Assembly: GCA_945902975.1 (NCBI GenBank)
Contig: CAMDNL010000005.1
Location: 1-39,023, forward strand
Direction of reading: 5' to 3'
DNA length: 39,023 nucleotides
Source of the DNA: Chitinophaga pinensis
Lineage (GTDB): Bacteria > Bacteroidota > Bacteroidia > Chitinophagales > Chitinophagaceae
Shown: positions 1 to 10,969 of the stretch, piece by piece
Position numbering within the stretch: the first letter of the stretch is position 1
Layout: each line of letters starts with the position of its first letter
The notes under the pieces: model-generated
What the model saw: the letters and a program-made list of their open reading frames with translations, nothing else
Database searches by the model: none
Told to the model about the DNA's origin: nothing
Program-made: the position numbers and the translations under genes

Positions 1-186
1 AATGTATACTATCAAGACCTGATTGCTGGAAATATTTTAGCACCACTCGTGCTGACAGTGGTTCCTAAAAATGCATTTATTGACTACATGAAATCCGAAG
101 GGAAATTGGGTGGTCAGAATAAAGTACCAAGATTAAGTAACGACCGAAAAATTGCAGACGCACTGCGCAGTCAATTAGGCAAATAG
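1..186 (+). CDS. GH3 auxin-responsive promoter family protein, C-terminal fragment (5' truncated by window edge)
   Basis: Frame 1 reads NVYYQDLIAGNILAPLVLTVVPKNAFIDYMKSEGKLGGQNKVPRLSNDRKIADALRSQLGK*. The 'F..YM...GKLGGQ.KVPRLSNDR' tail is typical of bacterial GH3-family proteins. Confidence 0.75.
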   Translation, partial: NVYYQDLIAGNILAPLVLTVVPKNAFIDYMKSEGKLGGQNKVPRLSNDRKIADALRSQLGK

Positions 187-233
187 CCAGAATAGAATAA
201 AAAGCGTATTTTTAACCTCAAGTAAATAACTGG

Positions 234-1391
234 ATGAGTCAAAAAAGAATTGCCATTTTCGGATCTACAGGTTCCATTGGGAAACAAACCCTAGAGGTGA
301 TCGCGGCGAACCCAGACTTATTTGTTGCCGAGATTTTGACGGCGCATGCAAACGAATCCTTATTAATTGAGCAAGCATTATTATTTGAACCCAATATTGT
401 AGTGATTGGGGATATTGGGAAATATGCAATTGTAAAAAAAGCATTAGAAGGTAAACCAATTAAAGTCTTTGCTGGAGAAGAAGCTTTAGAACAAGTTGCC
501 GCCATGGATTGCTATGATTTTATGATGGCGGGCATTGTAGGTTTTGCTGGTTTGAAACCAACACTCACTGCAGTTGAAAATGGCAAAGCAGTGGGCCTTG
601 CCAATAAAGAAACATTAGTTGTAGCAGGCGATATTGTGATGCGCACTGCAAGAGAAAAAGGGTCAGCCATCATTCCAGTAGATAGCGAGCACTCCGCCAT
701 CTTCCAATGTCTTGTTGGTGAAGGCAATAATCCCATCGAAAAAATTATTCTCACAGCGAGTGGTGGTCCATTCTTAGGAAAGAAGCCTAATTTTTTAGTG
801 AATGTAAAAAGAGACCATGCTTTGCAACATCCTAATTGGAGCATGGGCGCAAAAATATCTATAGATTCTGCCACCTTGATGAATAAAGGATTAGAAATGA
901 TTGAAGCGAAATGGTTATTTGATTTAAGACCAGATCAAATCAAAGTAGTGGTGCATGCTCAAAGTATCATTCATAGCATGGTTCAGTTTCAAGATGGTAG
1001 TATTAAAGCACAGATGGGTTTGCCTGATATGAAATTACCCATTCAATATGCCATGGCTTTCCCAAAAAGATTGGTGAATGTTTTTCCAAGATACCATTTT
1101 GACAAACCCAATACATTGACCTTTGACGAGCCTGATGTAAAGACGTTTAGAAATTTAACCTTGGCGACGGAAGCATTGCGCATTGGAGGTAACGTTCCAT
1201 GTGTATTGAATGCTGCAAATGAAATTGCAGTGTATGCATTTTTAAAGAATAGAATTGGATTTTTAGATATGACAGATCTAATTGAAAGAACATTGGAGAA
1301 GATTGAATTTATCGCTCATCCGAGTTTGGATGATTATTATGAAACCGACGGAGCTGCAAGAGATTTTGCTGCTTCTTTAATACAACTATAA
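234..1391 (+). CDS. dxr: 1-deoxy-D-xylulose 5-phosphate reductoisomerase
   Basis: N-terminal GSTGSIGKQTLEVI NADPH motif; ANKETLVVAG, PVDSEHSAIFQCL, LTASGGPF, HPNWSMGAKISIDSATLMNKGLEMIEA motifs; 385 aa. Confidence 0.98.
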   Translation: MSQKRIAIFGSTGSIGKQTLEVIAANPDLFVAEILTAHANESLLIEQALLFEPNIVVIGDIGKYAIVKKALEGKPIKVFAGEEALEQVAAMDCYDFMMAGIVGFAGLKPTLTAVENGKAVGLANKETLVVAGDIVMRTAREKGSAIIPVDSEHSAIFQCLVGEGNNPIEKIILTASGGPFLGKKPNFLVNVKRDHALQHPNWSMGAKISIDSATLMNKGLEMIEAKWLFDLRPDQIKVVVHAQSIIHSMVQFQDGSIKAQMGLPDMKLPIQYAMAFPKRLVNVFPRYHFDKPNTLTFDEPDVKTFRNLTLATEALRIGGNVPCVLNAANEIAVYAFLKNRIGFLDMTDLIERTLEKIEFIAHPSLDDYYETDGAARDFAASLIQL

Positions 1392-1395
1392 AAAC

Positions 1396-2745
1396 ATGTA
1401 TCTAGCTGCTATCGATTTAACCGTACTTGCAACAAAAACTGCACAATTTATTTTATCTTTTTCAATCATCGTTGTTTTGCACGAGCTAGGACATTTTATT
1501 CCTGCAAGATTATTTGGAGCAAGAGTAGAAAAATTTTATTTATTTTTTAATCCTGGATTTAGTTTGTGGAAAAAGAAGATAGGAGATACAGAATATGGAT
1601 TAGGTTGGATTCCTTTTGGAGGCTATGTGAAAATTTCAGGAATGATTGATGAAAGTATGGACAAGGAGCAGATGAATAAAGCCCCGGAGTCTTTTGAATT
1701 AAGATCAAAGCCTGCTTATCAAAGATTGATTGTGATGTTGGGTGGTGTGATTGTGAATGTCATTTTAGCCATTGTAATTTTCATTGGGATTGCCTGGTTT
1801 TGGGGAGACGATTTTTTGCCAGCAAAAAATCTGAGTTATGGTATACATCCTACAGAGATTTCTAAAAAAATGGGATTGCAAGATGGAGACATTATTGTTG
1901 CATTGGATCAAAAAGAATTAAAAGATTTCTTTGAATTAGAATCTAAAATAGTTTTAGAAGACCCAAAAACAATTCAAGTTAAAAGAGGAGATAGTGTTTT
2001 GAGTTTATCTATTCCAACAACGATAGCTGCTGAATTAGCAAATGCAAATAATTCAACCGCATTTGTTGTGCCAATGTTCCCAGTGATTGTGGACTCCATT
2101 GGGAAAACGGCAGTCGTGGTAGAAGGTAGCTTTCAAAAAAATGACACTTTATTAAGTATCAATGGACAATCAGTGAAATACCAACATGAGTTTATTGAAG
2201 TAAAGAAAAAATATAGTGATTCATTGGTCACCATTCTTGCAAAAAGAGGCATGGATACAGTCAAGATTAGAACCTTGATCAACAATAAAGCACAGCTTGG
2301 TCTATTTGTAAAATTACCGATGCAACTTTTTAAAACAGTCCATCAGGAGTATAGTTTTGCCGAAGCCATTCCAACAGGTATCCAAAGATGTTTTACTACA
2401 TTGGATAATTATGTGATGGGCATCAAGCAAATTTTTACGGGTAAAGTGAACCCAAATGATTCACTTGGAAGTTTAATTAGCATTGGCAATACTTTTCCAT
2501 CTCAGTGGGATTGGGAGCGATTCTGGACATTGACAGCCGTATTTTCGATTGTGTTAGGCTTCATGAACGTATTACCTATTCCTGCATTGGATGGGGGACA
2601 TGCTTTATTCATTCTATTTGAAATGATTACAGGGCGCAAGCCAAGTGATAAGTTCATGGAATATGCACAGATTGCAGGCATGATTTTGATGTTTGGCCTT
2701 ATGTTATATGCATTGGGACTGGACTTCTGGCGTTTATTTAAGTAG
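1396..2745 (+). CDS. rseP: RIP metalloprotease RseP (site-2 protease, PDZ-containing)
   Basis: HExxH motif in VVLHELGHFIPARLFG; FGGYVKISGM; C-terminal LPIPALDGGHALFILFE; starts 4 nt after dxr. Confidence 0.96.
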   Translation: MYLAAIDLTVLATKTAQFILSFSIIVVLHELGHFIPARLFGARVEKFYLFFNPGFSLWKKKIGDTEYGLGWIPFGGYVKISGMIDESMDKEQMNKAPESFELRSKPAYQRLIVMLGGVIVNVILAIVIFIGIAWFWGDDFLPAKNLSYGIHPTEISKKMGLQDGDIIVALDQKELKDFFELESKIVLEDPKTIQVKRGDSVLSLSIPTTIAAELANANNSTAFVVPMFPVIVDSIGKTAVVVEGSFQKNDTLLSINGQSVKYQHEFIEVKKKYSDSLVTILAKRGMDTVKIRTLINNKAQLGLFVKLPMQLFKTVHQEYSFAEAIPTGIQRCFTTLDNYVMGIKQIFTGKVNPNDSLGSLISIGNTFPSQWDWERFWTLTAVFSIVLGFMNVLPIPALDGGHALFILFEMITGRKPSDKFMEYAQIAGMILMFGLMLYALGLDFWRLFK

Positions 2746-2773
2746 ACGGTAATTAAAATCCATTTATTAGTTG

Positions 2774-2781
2774 TAATTTTG
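2774..2781 (+). promoter_or_regulatory. Candidate Bacteroidota -7 promoter element (TAATTTTG) for ssrA
   Basis: Matches TAnnTTTG consensus and lies 23 nt upstream of the mature tmRNA 5' end; no clear -33 TTG seen. Confidence 0.4.
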
Positions 2782-2804
2782 TACTTGCTTTAATCGCAGT
2801 AACT

Positions 2805-3174
2805 GGGGTCGTATGGTTTTGACAGCAAGCGTAGCGGTTGGGGTAAGCATGTAGTGCGTTGGGTAATTAGCACTTTAATCTGAATACCAAACAATCAAAA
2901 GGCGAAACAAACTACGCCATGGCTGCTTAATTCAGTGAATTAACTTCCATTATGGCCGAGCTAGCAGGTAGGCCCTTTACCCGCTGCTTAGCTTAATCAA
3001 AACAAAAAGGGATGCGATAAGCATAGGCTGTGCCGCTTATTTAAGTACCATACAGCTAAGTAATCAATTGGTTTGTGTTTTTCCTGCTGATTGCCGACAA
3101 ATAATAAAACAATAAACATGTAGAAGACCAATGGTAACTTTGTTTGGACAGGGGTTCGACTCCCCTCGACTCCA
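2805..3174 (+). ncRNA. ssrA: Transfer-messenger RNA (tmRNA); encoded tag (A)GETNYAMAA
   Basis: 5' GGGGTCG pairs with 3' CGACTCC; T-arm AGGGGTTCGACTCCCCT; tag ORF GGC GAA ACA AAC TAC GCC ATG GCT GCT TAA at 2901-2930. CCA is not encoded (CGACTCCA-CAG). Confidence 0.96.
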
Positions 3175-3193
3175 CAGTAGAATTTAAGATTAG

Positions 3194-3226
3194 GCGCCCT
3201 TCGCATTTGCTCAGGGCGCTTTTTTT
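3194..3226 (+). terminator. Rho-independent terminator of ssrA
   Basis: GCGCCCT (3194-3200) / AGGGCGC (3213-3219) followed by TTTTTTT. Confidence 0.85.
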
Positions 3227-3241
3227 ACGCGAATGCAATTG

Positions 3242-3283
3242 ATAAGCCGAAGTAAATAAAATTTATTTCGGCTTATGCTTTTT
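3242..3283. terminator. Second strong hairpin with T-rich tail downstream of ssrA
   Basis: ATAAGCCGAAGTAAAT (3242-3257), loop AAA, ATTTATTTCGGCTTAT (3261-3276): 16 bp with one G-U; followed by GCTTTTT. Confidence 0.6.
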
Positions 3284-3338
3284 ATCCATTTTAAATCGTT
3301 TACATATATATTTGTATTTAAATAAATACATCTAATTT

Positions 3339-4355
3339 ATGCGTCTAGCAATCACTATTTTATGTTTATTTAGCGCCTCATTTGTTGTTGCCCAAACTGA
3401 TACAACCGAAAATTTTGACTACAGTAATTTTGGGGATGCCGACGGCGTTAAACGTTATTGTTCTCAAAAAGTTTTAAATCAAACGCCTCAGAGAATTTTG
3501 AGTTTAGGTCGTGAATATTATGGTGGATTTTCGATGCCTGGTATAAGTTTTAATTCCAAGCAATTCCCTACACAAATTAATATAGCCGATGTAAATGCAA
3601 TAAGAGCGCAAGTAAATGTGCCTGTTATTTCAACCAATAAAATCATTTGGCAAATGGGGGTAAATTATTGGAATAGTAAATTCAATGTAACCAATCCTAC
3701 AGTAAACGATTTTGCAACTGCTTTAGATAAAACTGCTTTATTAACTGCAGGCATCAATACCACTGTTTTCAAGCCTTTAAATGAAAAGAATTTTTTAATT
3801 TTTCAAGCTAGTGCAGACGTAAACGGTTTGTTTGAAAATGCAAAAGCGATTCAAAATAAAGCCATCACCTTAAGTGGAACAGTTATTTATGGATGGAAGA
3901 CATCCGAAAAAAATATGATAGGTACGGGTTTAGCTAGAACTTATCGTGCAGGTCAACTAATGCATTTACCAGTTTTGTTTTGGAATAAAACGTTCAATGA
4001 TAAGTGGGGTATGGAACTTCTACTTCCTGCTCGTGGATTTGTTCGATATAATTTCTCTACAACGAGTATGTTGCAGGCTGGTTTTGAATTAGAAGGAAAT
4101 CAATTTTTAATGCAACTACCAAGTACGATGGGTAGAAATGCATATATCCAACGTGGAGAAGTGAAGCCAAGAATCATGTGGGATAAAAAGCTTGCTGGAT
4201 TTCTTTGGATAAACGCACAAGCAGGATTAAGATACAATTACCGTTTCGATGTAGTCAACAGGTATGATGCTAGAGAAGATAGTCAACGCTTCTTTTCTAG
4301 TAACTTAGGCAATCCATTGTTTTTTAATATTAGCCTAAATTTTGTATCTCCTTAG
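3339..4355 (+). CDS. Putative outer-membrane beta-barrel protein (DUF6268-like), secreted
   Basis: Signal peptide MRLAITILCLFSASFVVAQ; alternating aromatic/hydrophobic strands and terminal FFNISLNFVSP. Family name is tentative. Confidence 0.6.
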   Translation: MRLAITILCLFSASFVVAQTDTTENFDYSNFGDADGVKRYCSQKVLNQTPQRILSLGREYYGGFSMPGISFNSKQFPTQINIADVNAIRAQVNVPVISTNKIIWQMGVNYWNSKFNVTNPTVNDFATALDKTALLTAGINTTVFKPLNEKNFLIFQASADVNGLFENAKAIQNKAITLSGTVIYGWKTSEKNMIGTGLARTYRAGQLMHLPVLFWNKTFNDKWGMELLLPARGFVRYNFSTTSMLQAGFELEGNQFLMQLPSTMGRNAYIQRGEVKPRIMWDKKLAGFLWINAQAGLRYNYRFDVVNRYDAREDSQRFFSSNLGNPLFFNISLNFVSP

Positions 4356-4357
4356 TG

Positions 4358-4819
4358 CTATTTCGCTTGTTGCCTTGTCCAGGTATCTGTTCTTCCAATA
4401 ATTGAAACCCCAATATATCCTCTAACTTCTAGTGTATTAGGGTTGATCATTTTAATGGTGCAAGAGTAGGTGCTGCCATTTTTAGGATCGTAAATATTAC
4501 CATCATCCCAAAGATTCGTTTCTTTGTAAGAGAAGCCCCAAATATTAATCATTCCAAGTACTGGTCTTGTTCTAGTTGCTTCTTCAGGATGGTTTTTATC
4601 TTGCTTTGGCTTTCCAGTTTCAGGATCATTTGGCTCTTTTAACCAAACTACTTTTCCCTGGTATTTCTCACCATTTTTATAGATACGCACCATGGCGTTT
4701 CCTTCTCCTGTTTTCCACACACCAATAATGGCGTCGGGATTGTCTGCAATTGGGGCGAATGAAGTACCCACTAACAATAAACATAGCGCACTAAAAGAGC
4801 TTATTAATAATTTTTTCAT
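4358..4819 (-). CDS. DUF2147 domain-containing secreted protein
   Basis: Signal peptide; IIGVWKTGEGNAMVRIYKNGEKYQGKVVWL and GNIYDPKNGSTYSCTIKMINPNTLEVRGYIGVSIIGRTDTWTR are typical of DUF2147. Confidence 0.85.
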   Translation of the reverse strand: MKKLLISSFSALCLLLVGTSFAPIADNPDAIIGVWKTGEGNAMVRIYKNGEKYQGKVVWLKEPNDPETGKPKQDKNHPEEATRTRPVLGMINIWGFSYKETNLWDDGNIYDPKNGSTYSCTIKMINPNTLEVRGYIGVSIIGRTDTWTRQQAK

Positions 4820-5042
4820 ACGATTTTTTATAGCTTAAATGAATTGCAGGTAGCTTAGCATTCCTATGCAGCCCGCTTTTTACCATATAAATTTAAAATT
4901 AACTATTTAAATAAGCCTATTTTTTCAAGTTTTTTTTTGTTTAAATTAAAATCTATTTTTTCATGTATTTCACAACAAAATTGACTGTATAATGTTATAA
5001 CTATATTCGTTCCTTTTGCATTCTTTTTACACTATTAATGGT

Positions 5043-5050
5043 TAATTTTG
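5043..5050 (+). promoter_or_regulatory. Candidate -7 element (TAATTTTG) of katG
   Basis: TAnnTTTG motif 36 nt upstream of the katG ATG; a TTTG at 5015-5018 could serve as the -33 element. Confidence 0.45.
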
Positions 5051-5070
5051 CATTTAAAGCGCACATTTAA

Positions 5071-7311
<2,241 letters not shown>

Positions 7312-7333
7312 TGGTTCAAATAATCATATACCA

Positions 7334-8281
7334 ATGAAACAATTATTTAAAAAGGCGCATTATCTTGTTATAGTCCTTTCTATTTTATTAGTGCATACAA
7401 CTGCTAAAGCACAAGAAAGTCCATTAGAAGGTCGTTGGGATTTAACGGTCGATATGGGTGGTGGCAGATTGGCGCCGTCTTGGTTAGAAGTTCGTCACTC
7501 TGGCGTAAAAAATCTCATTGGCAGATTTGTTGCAGAGGGTGGAAGTGCAAGACCTGTTGCACAAATATTTTTTAAAGACGGCAAAATGAGTTTTACCATT
7601 CCACCACAATGGGATCGTACAGAAAATAATTTAGTAGTAGAAGGTGAATTGGTAGGAGATCAATTGAAAGGAACCATGGTTGCGCCTTATGGTCAAAAAT
7701 ATACATGGACCGGAGTTCGCGCACCAAGATTAAATAGTTTAAAAGAAGTTACTTGGGGCACACCCATTCAATTATTAAATAGTACAGATTTAACTGGATG
7801 GGAAGCGATGGGCAAGAATAATCAATGGATGAATGTCAACGGTGTATTGACTAGTCCAAAATCTGGTGAAAATATTAGAACAAAGGCCACTTTTGATGAT
7901 TTCAAATTGCATATTGAATTCAGGTATCCAAAAGGAAGTAATAGTGGTGTCTATTTAAGAGGCCGTTACGAAATTCAGATCGAAGACAACCAAGGCAAAG
8001 AACCACAAAATGTATATTTGGGTGGAGTATATGGTTTTATTGATCCATGGATGAATGCAGCAAAAGCCCCAGGAGAATGGCAATCTTATGATGTGACTTT
8101 AATTGGCAGGATGGTTACTGTAGTTGCAAATGGTCAAACTATTATTTTCAAACAAGAAATTCCAGGTATCACCGGAGGTGCTATCAATAGTGATGAAGCT
8201 GCGCCAGGTCCAATTATGTTACAAGGTGATCACGGTCCAATTGAATATAGAAATATCATTATTACGCCAGCTAAAAATTAA
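7334..8281 (+). CDS. Secreted DUF1080 (3-keto-disaccharide hydrolase family) protein with extra N-terminal beta domain
   Basis: Signal peptide; C-terminal half NSTDLTGWEAMGKNNQWMNVNGVL...FDDFKLHIEFRYPKGSNSGVYLRGRYEIQIED...GPIMLQGDHGPIEYRNI is typical of DUF1080. Confidence 0.88.
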   Translation: MKQLFKKAHYLVIVLSILLVHTTAKAQESPLEGRWDLTVDMGGGRLAPSWLEVRHSGVKNLIGRFVAEGGSARPVAQIFFKDGKMSFTIPPQWDRTENNLVVEGELVGDQLKGTMVAPYGQKYTWTGVRAPRLNSLKEVTWGTPIQLLNSTDLTGWEAMGKNNQWMNVNGVLTSPKSGENIRTKATFDDFKLHIEFRYPKGSNSGVYLRGRYEIQIEDNQGKEPQNVYLGGVYGFIDPWMNAAKAPGEWQSYDVTLIGRMVTVVANGQTIIFKQEIPGITGGAINSDEAAPGPIMLQGDHGPIEYRNIIITPAKN

Positions 8282-8291
8282 TTGAGTTTAA

Positions 8292-9017
8292 TTATTTAAT
8301 AATCACAACTTCTTCATAAGGGACTCTTTCTCTTTTCCCCCAGATACCAGCTTCAGTCCCTTTTCCAACACTGACAATCATATTGACTTCCGCCATTGCT
8401 GGAAGGTCTAATGCTTTTTTAACTCTTACAGCATCAAAGCCCTCCATGGGGCAGGATTCAAAACCTTCCGCAGCGATTGACAACATAAATGTTTGAGCTG
8501 CTAAGGCACATGATTTGTGCACTGTGATTCTTTGATCTGCTCTGCCTCTCATTCTAGTCATTGGTCTAAAAGCGCCTATTACATTACTTAAAGTGCTTCT
8601 TAACGCAGTTAAAAAACCAAACTGATCTGTTCCATAAGCAAGTGGCATTAATTTACCATAGTAGGTCATTAATTTATCTTGATTGGGGGTGGTTTCGCCT
8701 GTGATGCCTTTTTTAATATTGTCTAAATGCCACTGCACTCTTTTCTTCCAATGATCTTGACGGGTTACAAATACCACCATTTGTTTTGCTGATCTTGCGG
8801 CATTTTGATTTAAACAATATTCGTGAAAATCCTTTTGCAAGGTAGGGTCTTTGATCCAGTAAAATTCCCATAACTGCATATTACTGCTATTAGGAGCCAG
8901 GATGCTGCGTTCTAAACTTCTTTTAATCACTTCGTCTGGGACTTCAACATTAGGATCAAACTTTCTGTTGGACCTTCTTTTTTCAACAATTTCTTCAAAT
9001 GCTTGCGATAAAGACAT
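8292..9017 (-). CDS. Nitroreductase family protein
   Basis: EKRRSNRKFDPNVEVPDEVIKRSLERSILAPNSSNMQLWEFYWI N-terminal FMN-binding signature; CALAAQTFMLSIAAEGFESCPMEGFD. Confidence 0.88.
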   Translation of the reverse strand: MSLSQAFEEIVEKRRSNRKFDPNVEVPDEVIKRSLERSILAPNSSNMQLWEFYWIKDPTLQKDFHEYCLNQNAARSAKQMVVFVTRQDHWKKRVQWHLDNIKKGITGETTPNQDKLMTYYGKLMPLAYGTDQFGFLTALRSTLSNVIGAFRPMTRMRGRADQRITVHKSCALAAQTFMLSIAAEGFESCPMEGFDAVRVKKALDLPAMAEVNMIVSVGKGTEAGIWGKRERVPYEEVVIIK

Positions 9018-9101
9018 ATAATTTTTTAATTTGAGTAAAATTTACGACTAAGCAATAAAATTAAGCATAGTTGTTTAATTACAATTCAAAATAATCAATT
9101 T

Positions 9102-10250
9102 ATGATAAAGAAAATATTGTACGGATTCATAGTGTTCCTTGTCTTGACAATTGGCCTGGCATATACACCCATATTTGCGCATTTAAGAAATTTTGCCCAA
9201 TGGGGGAAGCATTCTATCCATGATTATAAAACACATCCAACAAGACTTGTTAAAGCTGCGAGTGTTCCTCAATATTGGCCATTAGATAGTGCTTATAATA
9301 AAGCGATTATGCCAGATTCATTAGTACTTGCATTGGATTCAAATGACACGCATGCTTTTTTAGTCATACAAAATGGGAAGATTGTATATGAAAAATATTT
9401 TGATGGGTATAATTCAAAAACTTTGAGCGGATCTTTTTCTGCAGCTAAAAGTATTATCTCATTATTAATTGGAATCGCATTACAAGAAGGGAAAATAAAA
9501 TCTTTGGAAGAGCCTGTTGGCAATTATGTGCCTCATTTTAAAGAAGCCAATTTAGATAAAATAAGAATTGTGGATTTATTGACTATGAGCTCTGGTACAA
9601 ATTACATGGAATTTGATAAAAGTTATTTTAGCATGAATGCTTATGGCTATTATGGAGATAACGAAGAATACATGGTAAAAAAAATGGCCTTTAAAGAGCC
9701 TTCAGGAGTTTATTGGGATTACAGAAGTGGGGATACACAGGTGTTGGGATTGGTTGTTGAAAAAGCATTTGGAGATAATATTTCAAACTTAGTATCTCAG
9801 CGATTTTTGCAACCAATGGGTGCAGAAGTAGATGCATTATGGCTATTAGATGGAGATCAACAACATGAAAAAGCATTTTGTTGTTTTAACGGAGTGGCAA
9901 GAGACTATGCTAGATTCGGTCAGCTAATCTTAAATAAAGGGGCATGGGGTGGAAAGCAAATTGTAGATTCTAATTATGTATTGAAAGCAACTTCGCCAGC
10001 AACTTATTTAAAGGACCGAACAGAATCAGATCGTCCGGTTGATTACTATGGCTATCAATATTGGATTATACAACACAAGGGGATGTCTATTCCATTTCAA
10101 AATGGCTTATTTGGACAATATGTTTTTTCAATTAAAGAAAAAAATGCAGTCGTTGTTAGATTAGGGGAGTCCAAGCCAGTTAAACCTATTCACCACCACC
10201 AACCCGAAATTTATTCTTATTTAGATGCAGCACTTTCAGTACTAAAATAA
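9102..10250 (+). CDS. Serine hydrolase, beta-lactamase (class C/PBP4-like) family
   Basis: SxxK motif in GSFSAAKSIISLLIGIALQEGKI; downstream YWDYRSGDTQVLGLVVEKAFG; N-terminal membrane anchor/signal. Confidence 0.88.
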   Translation: MIKKILYGFIVFLVLTIGLAYTPIFAHLRNFAQWGKHSIHDYKTHPTRLVKAASVPQYWPLDSAYNKAIMPDSLVLALDSNDTHAFLVIQNGKIVYEKYFDGYNSKTLSGSFSAAKSIISLLIGIALQEGKIKSLEEPVGNYVPHFKEANLDKIRIVDLLTMSSGTNYMEFDKSYFSMNAYGYYGDNEEYMVKKMAFKEPSGVYWDYRSGDTQVLGLVVEKAFGDNISNLVSQRFLQPMGAEVDALWLLDGDQQHEKAFCCFNGVARDYARFGQLILNKGAWGGKQIVDSNYVLKATSPATYLKDRTESDRPVDYYGYQYWIIQHKGMSIPFQNGLFGQYVFSIKEKNAVVVRLGESKPVKPIHHHQPEIYSYLDAALSVLK

Positions 10251-10252
10251 AA

Positions 10253-10284
10253 AAAGCCGCTCGAAAAATCGAGCGGCTTTTTTT
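10253..10284. terminator. Rho-independent terminator (apparently bidirectional) between the serine hydrolase and a convergent small ORF
   Basis: AAAGCCGCTCGA (10253-10264) / TCGAGCGGCTTT (10269-10280), A-run on 5' side and T-run on 3' side. Confidence 0.9.
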
Positions 10285-10297
10285 ATATAATTTTTTC

Positions 10298-10450
10298 TTA
10301 AAATAGTTTCATTGCTTTAGCAAAATAAGTCAATGTACCAGGAAGCGCTAACCAGAAAAATTCTCTGTAAACGAATAATAAAACGATTAAAATAGCGAAC
10401 CATAAAAAGAATAGTGCCCAGTATTTTTTGGTGTTAGTTTGTACTTCCAT
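10298..10450 (-). CDS. Small (50 aa) predicted membrane protein, missing from the ORF track
   Basis: Reverse-strand reading gives MEVQTNTKKYWALFFLWFAILIVLLFVYREFFWLALPGTLTYFAKAMKLF*, with one clear hydrophobic helix. Confidence 0.55.
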   Translation of the reverse strand: MEVQTNTKKYWALFFLWFAILIVLLFVYREFFWLALPGTLTYFAKAMKLF

Positions 10451-10512
10451 TTGTGTGCTTTGTTTGTGTTAATTAAATTCAGTTGCAAATATACAATAAT
10501 TCTTATTTGGAC

Positions 10513-10920
10513 CTATAAATTTGGTCCATAGGTATATTTTAAATCTACTTTCCATCCCTTGGGGGTAGACATGATTTTAAGCTTATGCACCTTATTGTCA
10601 AAGGAATTTTGGTAATTCATAATGGTGATAGTGCTATCCACAGCACTAATTTCATTGATTTGAATGGACGCAAGCCTTATTTGTTGCCTTCCTTCTTTGT
10701 CTAGCCCATAGTAGTTGTTGGCCAATTTCTCAAATAATGCAAGGTTCTCCGCATCTTCAATGACATAGTACTTGGCTTTCTTAAAATTGCCTTGCATGCA
10801 GTTCTCAATAAAATAACGCCCGCCATCTAAGGGATTGTCTGCAATTTCATATTGGTCTGATGGGCTACACTGCCATATAAAAAGTGCCAAAAAGAGGTAT
10901 TTTATTTTTTGTAGATGCAT
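10513..10920 (-). CDS. Hypothetical lipoprotein-like protein (DUF4878-like fold suspected); start re-assigned to the internal Met
   Basis: The ORF track starts at 10971 and would overlap the divergent amylase. MHLQKIKYLFLALFIWQCSPSDQY at 10920 looks like a signal/lipobox start. Confidence 0.6.
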   Translation of the reverse strand: MHLQKIKYLFLALFIWQCSPSDQYEIADNPLDGGRYFIENCMQGNFKKAKYYVIEDAENLALFEKLANNYYGLDKEGRQQIRLASIQINEISAVDSTITIMNYQNSFDNKVHKLKIMSTPKGWKVDLKYTYGPNL

Positions 10921-10969
10921 AGCCAAAGTTACGTTATTAGGTAGTAATTTTGAAGTATAAAGCGACATC

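Noticed and set aside
239-874. Minus-strand ORFs inside dxr
   Set aside because: Fully antisense to a conserved gene, no signal or family motifs; composition artefact.
2997-3238. Two minus-strand ORFs (69 and 60 aa) with GVEGSRTPVQTKLPLVF / SRGVEPLSKQSYHW
   Set aside because: They are antisense to the tmRNA and its terminator; the G-V-E-x-x-x-T-P type string is the usual spurious translation opposite a tRNA-like T-arm.
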